This document shows, in pieces, positions 60,440 to 64,000 of a stretch of 64,000 nucleotides of DNA. How positions within the stretch are numbered: position 1 is the first letter of the stretch; every line of letters starts with the position of its first letter. This stretch comes from Dehalococcoidia bacterium. GTDB lineage: Bacteria > Chloroflexota > Dehalococcoidia > Tepidiformales > Tepidiformaceae. Both the position numbers and the translations under genes were made by a program. The stretch lies in NCBI GenBank assembly GCA_022826585.1, contig JAJDUR010000088.1:1-64000 (forward strand), read 5' to 3'. The notes under the pieces were generated by a model. That model ran no database searches and had not been told where the DNA came from. It saw only the letters and a list, made by a program, of their open reading frames with translations.

Positions 60440-60723
60440 TCGCCGCCGATCACCACCGTCCACGCCTTGATGCGCCACGAGGGCACGAGCCCGTTCGCTA
60501 CGTACGGGTCCGCGGCCACGAACGCCTCCACCCGCGCCCGGTCCTCCACCGTGAAGACGAAGGCCGCCCCGTCCACCGGGTCCGCGAAGGCGCCCGCCAT
60601 CTCCAGCTCGCCCCGCTCCAGGTACTCGTTCGCGAGCGTCAGGTGGCCGGCCCGGAAGGGTGCACGCTTCTCCACGATGTTCTCGACGTAGTCGTACAGC
60701 AGCACGAAACGGGTCGTGGGCAT
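60436..60723 (-). CDS. YCII-related domain protein
   Basis: Encodes 95 aa. RFVLLYDYVEN, RAPFRAGHLTLANEYLERGELEMAGAFADPVDGAAFVFTVEDRARVEAFVAADPYVANGL is the ferredoxin-like YciI pattern with the conserved His and Asp. Members may be small hydrolases or binding proteins. The ATG at 60723 is 2 bases after the TPR stop, so it is last in a three-gene minus-strand unit. Confidence 0.88.
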   Translation of the reverse strand: MPTTRFVLLYDYVENIVEKRAPFRAGHLTLANEYLERGELEMAGAFADPVDGAAFVFTVEDRARVEAFVAADPYVANGLVPSWRIKAWTVVIGGD

Positions 60724-60725
60724 GG

Positions 60726-61490
60726 CTATTCCTCCCCGGTCTGGCGCAGGAGCTTCATGAACTCGTCGTCCCCGTCCAGCGATGCGAGCTTCGTGTCGCC
60801 CGCCGCCTCCGCGGCCATCGACGGCTCCAGCTCCAGGGCGTCCTGCAGGTGCCGCAGGGCCGCCTTGCGCTTCCCCAGCCCGGCCGCCGCCTGCGCCGCC
60901 CCGTAGTGCGCGGAGGCGTCTTCCGGCGCGAGCCTGGCCGCCTTCACGAAGCTGTCGAGCGCGGCCTTGTTCGCCGCCGTCTCCAGCTGCGCCACGCCCC
61001 GGTTCACGATGACGGTCGCGTCCTCCGGGCTCAGCTCCAGCGCCCGCTCGAAGTCCGCCAGCGCCTCCTGCGGCTCCGACCGGTACAGCCGCAACAGCCC
61101 CCGGTTGTTGAGCGCGTCGAGGTCCGCGGGCGTCAGCTCGATGGTGGCGTCGTAGTCGGCCAGCGCCTCGTCGTACTCCCCCAGGTGCGTGTGCGCCGTG
61201 GCCCGGTTGTAGAGCGCCGACGGCAGCCCCGGCGTCTCCGCCAGCGCCCGCGTGTACCGCTCCACCGCCAGCGCGTACTGCCCCACGTTGAAGTAGACGT
61301 TCCCCTCGTCCAGGTAGCTCGCCGCCGTCCGCAGGCGGCCCTCCCCGATGATCTCGTCGATCCCGACCTCCCCCGCCGGCGCCTCCTCCCCGCCCGCGTT
61401 TCCCCGGGCGCGCGCGAACAGCCGCCACAGGACCGCCCCCACCGCCCCCGCCGCCGCCAGCACGACGATCGCCTTCAGGAGCCCCTTCAC
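60726..61490 (-). CDS. Membrane-anchored TPR protein
   Basis: Encodes 254 aa from GTG 61490. An N-terminal membrane helix (about 4-26) is followed by four or five TPR units from residue 58 (ASYLDEGNVYFNVGQYALAVERYTRALAETP and repeats). TPR units mediate protein binding, here probably facing the cytoplasm. The start overlaps the upstream stop (GTGA). Confidence 0.88.
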   Translation of the reverse strand: MKGLLKAIVVLAAAGAVGAVLWRLFARARGNAGGEEAPAGEVGIDEIIGEGRLRTAASYLDEGNVYFNVGQYALAVERYTRALAETPGLPSALYNRATAHTHLGEYDEALADYDATIELTPADLDALNNRGLLRLYRSEPQEALADFERALELSPEDATVIVNRGVAQLETAANKAALDSFVKAARLAPEDASAHYGAAQAAAGLGKRKAALRHLQDALELEPSMAAEAAGDTKLASLDGDDEFMKLLRQTGEE

Positions 61491-61915
61491 GCCTCTTCCC
61501 CTTCCTCCTCCGCCCGCTCCAGCAGCGCTTCCGTGACCGCCATCAGCCCGCTGTAGGCGTAGACCACGTAGTCGCGCGGATGGAGGGTGAGCGGCCGTTT
61601 CTCCTCCTTGCGCGCCGTCACCGGGTCCCACGAGCCCGTCAGCTCGACGGCGTCGTGATCCACCCCGAACTCGAGCTCGTACAGCTCGCCGTCCTCCCCC
61701 ACCACCACGCAGCCCCGCTCCGGGTCGCCCGCCGGGCCGGGGTCGCACTCGATCGCGTTCGTGAAGAAGGCGTTGGGGAAGGAGGGGAAGGGGCGAAGCG
61801 CCGCGCTCGCCTCCTTCAGCAGCACCTCGAGCTCCGAGGCCGCGCGCTCCAGCACCCGGTCCGCCTGCGACTTCCGCGCGAGGCTCTCCCGCTCGTCTTC
61901 GTTCATGCCGTTCAT
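61487..61915 (-). CDS. Hypothetical protein, 142 aa
   Basis: A soluble protein: a helical N-terminus (DRVLERAASELEVLLKEASAAL), then a beta-rich middle (GCVVVGEDGELYELEFGVDHDAVELTGSWDPVTARKEEKRPLTL) and an acidic C-terminus. No family recognised. ATG 61915 or ATG 61906 could be the start. First gene of the unit with the TPR and YCII genes. Confidence 0.7.
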   Translation of the reverse strand: MNGMNEDERESLARKSQADRVLERAASELEVLLKEASAALRPFPSFPNAFFTNAIECDPGPAGDPERGCVVVGEDGELYELEFGVDHDAVELTGSWDPVTARKEEKRPLTLHPRDYVVYAYSGLMAVTEALLERAEEEGEEA

Positions 61916-62021
61916 GCTACGACCGACAGCCTCTCCCGGACCAGAGAGCGCCGACCCGGCCCGGTGCGCCGCGTCACGCTCCCGCGTTACGGCCCCCTGT
62001 AAACTGATGCGGGGGCTCCGT

Positions 62022-62498
62022 ATGGCGCGCCGGCGTCTGACCCGCGATGACCTCGCAGTGGAAACCTGCTGCTTCGTGTGCGACCCCGCCAATGAGGGCG
62101 GTTTGCACATCGAGTTCTTCCTCGACGAGGAAGCCGGCCGGGTGCTCGCCGAGTACATCCCCACTCCCTCGCACGAGGGCGCGCCGGGCGTCATCCATGG
62201 TGGGGTGGTCGGCGCCATTCTCGACGATGCCATGGCCTGGGCCGTCAACGTGCTCAGCGGCTCGTTCGGCCTGACGCGGCGCGGTGAGATCGAGTACTCC
62301 CGCATCGTGCGCCCCGGTAGCGCCTACGCCGTGACCGCGTGGATCTCGGAGATCGGCAAGAACCGGGCTGCCACGATCGCCGAGTTGCGCGACTCCGAGG
62401 ACCACCTCTGCTGCGCGACGAAGGCGGAGTTCTCGCTCATCTCGCACGAGGAGGCAAGGCTCGCTTTCGAGCGCCGCGCCGCCACGGGAGGCGAGTGA
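62022..62498 (+). CDS. PaaI-like hotdog-fold thioesterase
   Basis: Encodes 158 aa from ATG 62022 (GGGGG 6 bases upstream). The hotdog active-site helix is HGGVVGAILDDAMAWAV. A Cys pair near the start (CCFVCDP) and PANEGGLHIEF fit the PaaI/UPF0152 acyl-CoA thioesterase subgroup. ATG 62007 is possible but sits one base after TAAACT. The stop overlaps the next ATG (TGATG). Confidence 0.85.
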   Translation: MARRRLTRDDLAVETCCFVCDPANEGGLHIEFFLDEEAGRVLAEYIPTPSHEGAPGVIHGGVVGAILDDAMAWAVNVLSGSFGLTRRGEIEYSRIVRPGSAYAVTAWISEIGKNRAATIAELRDSEDHLCCATKAEFSLISHEEARLAFERRAATGGE

Positions 62499-63301
62499 TG
62501 GCCCCCCGCCTCCTCCTCATCCACGGCTACGTCTCGAACCCGGAAGCCTGGGCGCCCCTCCAGCGCGAACTGGAGGGCGAATTCGAGACCTTCGCGCCAC
62601 CCCTGCCCGGCTACGGAACAGAACCCGATCCCGCCGCCTACACGGCCGAAGGCGTCGCCCAGGGCCTCGACGACGTGGTGGACAGGTTCCAGCCGGACTA
62701 CGTGCTGGGCCACTCCATGGGCGCCCTCGTGACGCTCGCCCTTGCGCGTCGCCACCCCGGGCGCTTCAAGCGGGTCGGCCTGGCCGGTCTGCCCGTCTAC
62801 GAGACGGTCGAGGAGGGTATCCGCTACATCGGCTCCAGGAGCTCCACGCGCTCCCAGTACATGCGGAACCCCGGCGAAGGGCACTACTTCTGCAGGGTCG
62901 CCAACACCCTTCGGCACCTCTGGGCGCCGGTCGTCTCCCTCTTCCTTCCCACCTACCCCCTGCCCATGGTCCGCGACATGTTCGGCCACACCGAGGCCGC
63001 CCACCGCGGGGGCATGATCGACATCGTCTTCGGGGGCCACGCCCCCCGCCTCGCCGCCGGCCTTGCGACGCCAGTCGCCCTCATCCACGGGGACACGGAC
63101 CGGGTCACCCCCCTCGATCCGGTCATCGAGCTGGCGCGGGAACGGGGCTGGTCCCTGCGCATCGCCCACGGCGCCGCCCACGAGCTCATCTTCGCCCAGC
63201 CGGGGGGAGTCGCCCGCTGGGTGCGCGAGCGCCTCCTCGTCCCGGCCGAGGCCGCCACCCAGCCCGTGGCCGAAGACTCGGAGGCTGTCGTCTCGGTCTG
63301 A
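62498..63301 (+). CDS. Alpha/beta hydrolase with intact catalytic triad
   Basis: Encodes 267 aa. The nucleophile is S73 in VLGHSMGALV; the acid is in LIHGDTDRVTP and the His in IAHGAAHELIF. GGGAGG lies 6 bases before ATG 62498. Unlike the two other hydrolase-fold proteins in the window, this one keeps its serine. Substrate unknown; coupled to a thioesterase. Confidence 0.9.
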   Translation: MAPRLLLIHGYVSNPEAWAPLQRELEGEFETFAPPLPGYGTEPDPAAYTAEGVAQGLDDVVDRFQPDYVLGHSMGALVTLALARRHPGRFKRVGLAGLPVYETVEEGIRYIGSRSSTRSQYMRNPGEGHYFCRVANTLRHLWAPVVSLFLPTYPLPMVRDMFGHTEAAHRGGMIDIVFGGHAPRLAAGLATPVALIHGDTDRVTPLDPVIELARERGWSLRIAHGAAHELIFAQPGGVARWVRERLLVPAEAATQPVAEDSEAVVSV

Positions 63302-63369
63302 CTCCCGTTGCGCTCCCGTCGGACGCCTGCCTAAGCTCGCAACCCGAGACCCCTCGAGGAGGCGCCCCC

Positions 63370-63909
63370 GTGGAGAACTTCCTGCACATCGCTGCCGTCT
63401 GGCTGCACGTCCTCGGCATCGCCCTCTTCGTGGGACCGCAATTCTTCCTCGCCTTCGCCTGGGTGCCCGCCTCCCGCCAGATCGAGGACCTCCCCACCCG
63501 CGTGGCCGCCATGCGCACCATCACCACCCGCTTCGGCTGGATCGGCGGCATCGGGCTGTTCCTCATCCTGGTCGGTGGCACCTACCTGATCATGACCTGG
63601 CGCGACTACCACAACATCGTCGACGGGACCGCCTTCTTCGATCTTCGCTACGGCGTCGTGTTCGTCATCAAGATGGTGCTGCTGGTGGTCATGATCGTGC
63701 TGGTGGGCTTGCACATGTTCGTCGTCGGCCCCAGCCAGGTGGACGCGATGGAGAAGCAGGCCGGTGGCGAGGACGTTCCGGAGAAGGACATCCGGCGGCT
63801 GCGTATCACCTCGATGGTGCTGAGCATCACGGGATTGATCCTGACGCTCGTGATCATGGGCTTCGGCGTGAGCCTGGGCGCGGCGGAGTACTCGCTCCAG
63901 AACTTCTAG
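63370..63909 (+). CDS. CopD-like four-helix membrane protein
   Basis: Encodes 179 aa from GTG 63370, with GAGGAGG 7 bases upstream. Four membrane segments carry conserved His (AAVWLHVLGIALFVGPQFF, LVGLHMFVVGPSQ) as in CopD/DUF2269-type proteins. A metal or haem role is possible; the family match is approximate. The remaining 91 bases of the window hold no gene I can support. Confidence 0.7.
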   Translation: MENFLHIAAVWLHVLGIALFVGPQFFLAFAWVPASRQIEDLPTRVAAMRTITTRFGWIGGIGLFLILVGGTYLIMTWRDYHNIVDGTAFFDLRYGVVFVIKMVLLVVMIVLVGLHMFVVGPSQVDAMEKQAGGEDVPEKDIRRLRITSMVLSITGLILTLVIMGFGVSLGAAEYSLQNF

Positions 63910-64000
63910 GCGGGCCACCGGGCGCTGTTTGACCCGTTCCCCACCCGCTGGTTCACTAGCCCTAGAGGCGTTGACGGAGACGAGTAGCGTCCCGTTCCTG

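Overview
The window looks like a piece of a chromosome from a GC-rich, free-living, heterotrophic bacterium, most likely a Chloroflexota member near Dehalococcoidia. That placement is inference from gene content: ETF, F420/flavin-type LLM oxidoreductases, system-II cytochrome c assembly (ccsB), a complete hopanoid operon, DUF4389 and DUF454 proteins, a MecA-like PBP and very GC-rich coding sequence. There is no rRNA, insertion sequence, CRISPR array or prophage block. Genes are tightly packed on both strands with many 1-4 base overlaps (ATGA, GTGA, TGATG) and several convergent pairs whose stops overlap.

Layout. 0-2.6 kb: end of etfB, etfA, then a VapBC45-like toxin-antitoxin pair. 2.6-16.5 kb: PBP and a divergent lipoprotein, a site-2 protease with CBS domains, lutA and a fused lutB-lutC, DinB, alkB under an SOS-like promoter, a phosphoesterase, two SPFH proteins, tsaD, a ThiS/MoaD-like protein and an amidase. 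16.6-24.7 kb: a large internally duplicated membrane protein of unknown family, ccsB, an LLM oxidoreductase, tRNA-Sec, gyrB, trmO, a protein phosphatase and tRNA-Ser. 24.7-34.2 kb: a two-domain nitrilase-like protein, several enzyme-fold proteins that have lost catalytic residues, a PAP2 protein, asd, and a candidate restriction-modification pair (PD-(D/E)XK protein plus Dam). 34.2-41.4 kb: CoA transferase, ThuA-like protein, an Mrr-like nuclease with two HARE-HTH domains, an SDR and a Rieske oxygenase. 41.5-50.1 kb: an eight-gene hopanoid operon on the minus strand (ispH-shc-hpnC-hpnD-hpnE-hpnH-hpnG-SDR). 50.2-64 kb: cvpA, Trm112, folate genes (JAMM-folP-folK), thrB, an orphan tail-hub-like pair, an MFS exporter, an LLM monooxygenase, a TPR protein, a thioesterase, an alpha/beta hydrolase and a CopD-like protein.

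How genes work together. IspH supplies isoprenoid precursors; HpnC/D/E build squalene, SHC cyclises it, HpnH adds adenosine and HpnG removes adenine, leaving a terminal SDR as a candidate for a later side-chain step. LutA and the LutB-LutC fusion would oxidise lactate and pass electrons onward. TsaD and TrmO act on the same tRNA base (t6A, then m6t6A). Defence-type genes (toxin-antitoxin, Dam plus nuclease, Mrr) are scattered singly.

The most general signal I found is regulatory. At least fifteen genes have a TANNNT hexamer 6-9 bases before the start codon and usually no Shine-Dalgarno sequence, the signature of leaderless mRNAs. This rule decides several starts. It also combines with a 14-bp palindrome, matching the Gram-positive LexA box core, that sits inside the alkB promoter. 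Three genes (the VapC-like toxin, a ketosynthase-like protein and folP) have conserved N-termini that no ATG, GTG or TTG can start; two of them have a well-placed Shine-Dalgarno before ATA or ATC.
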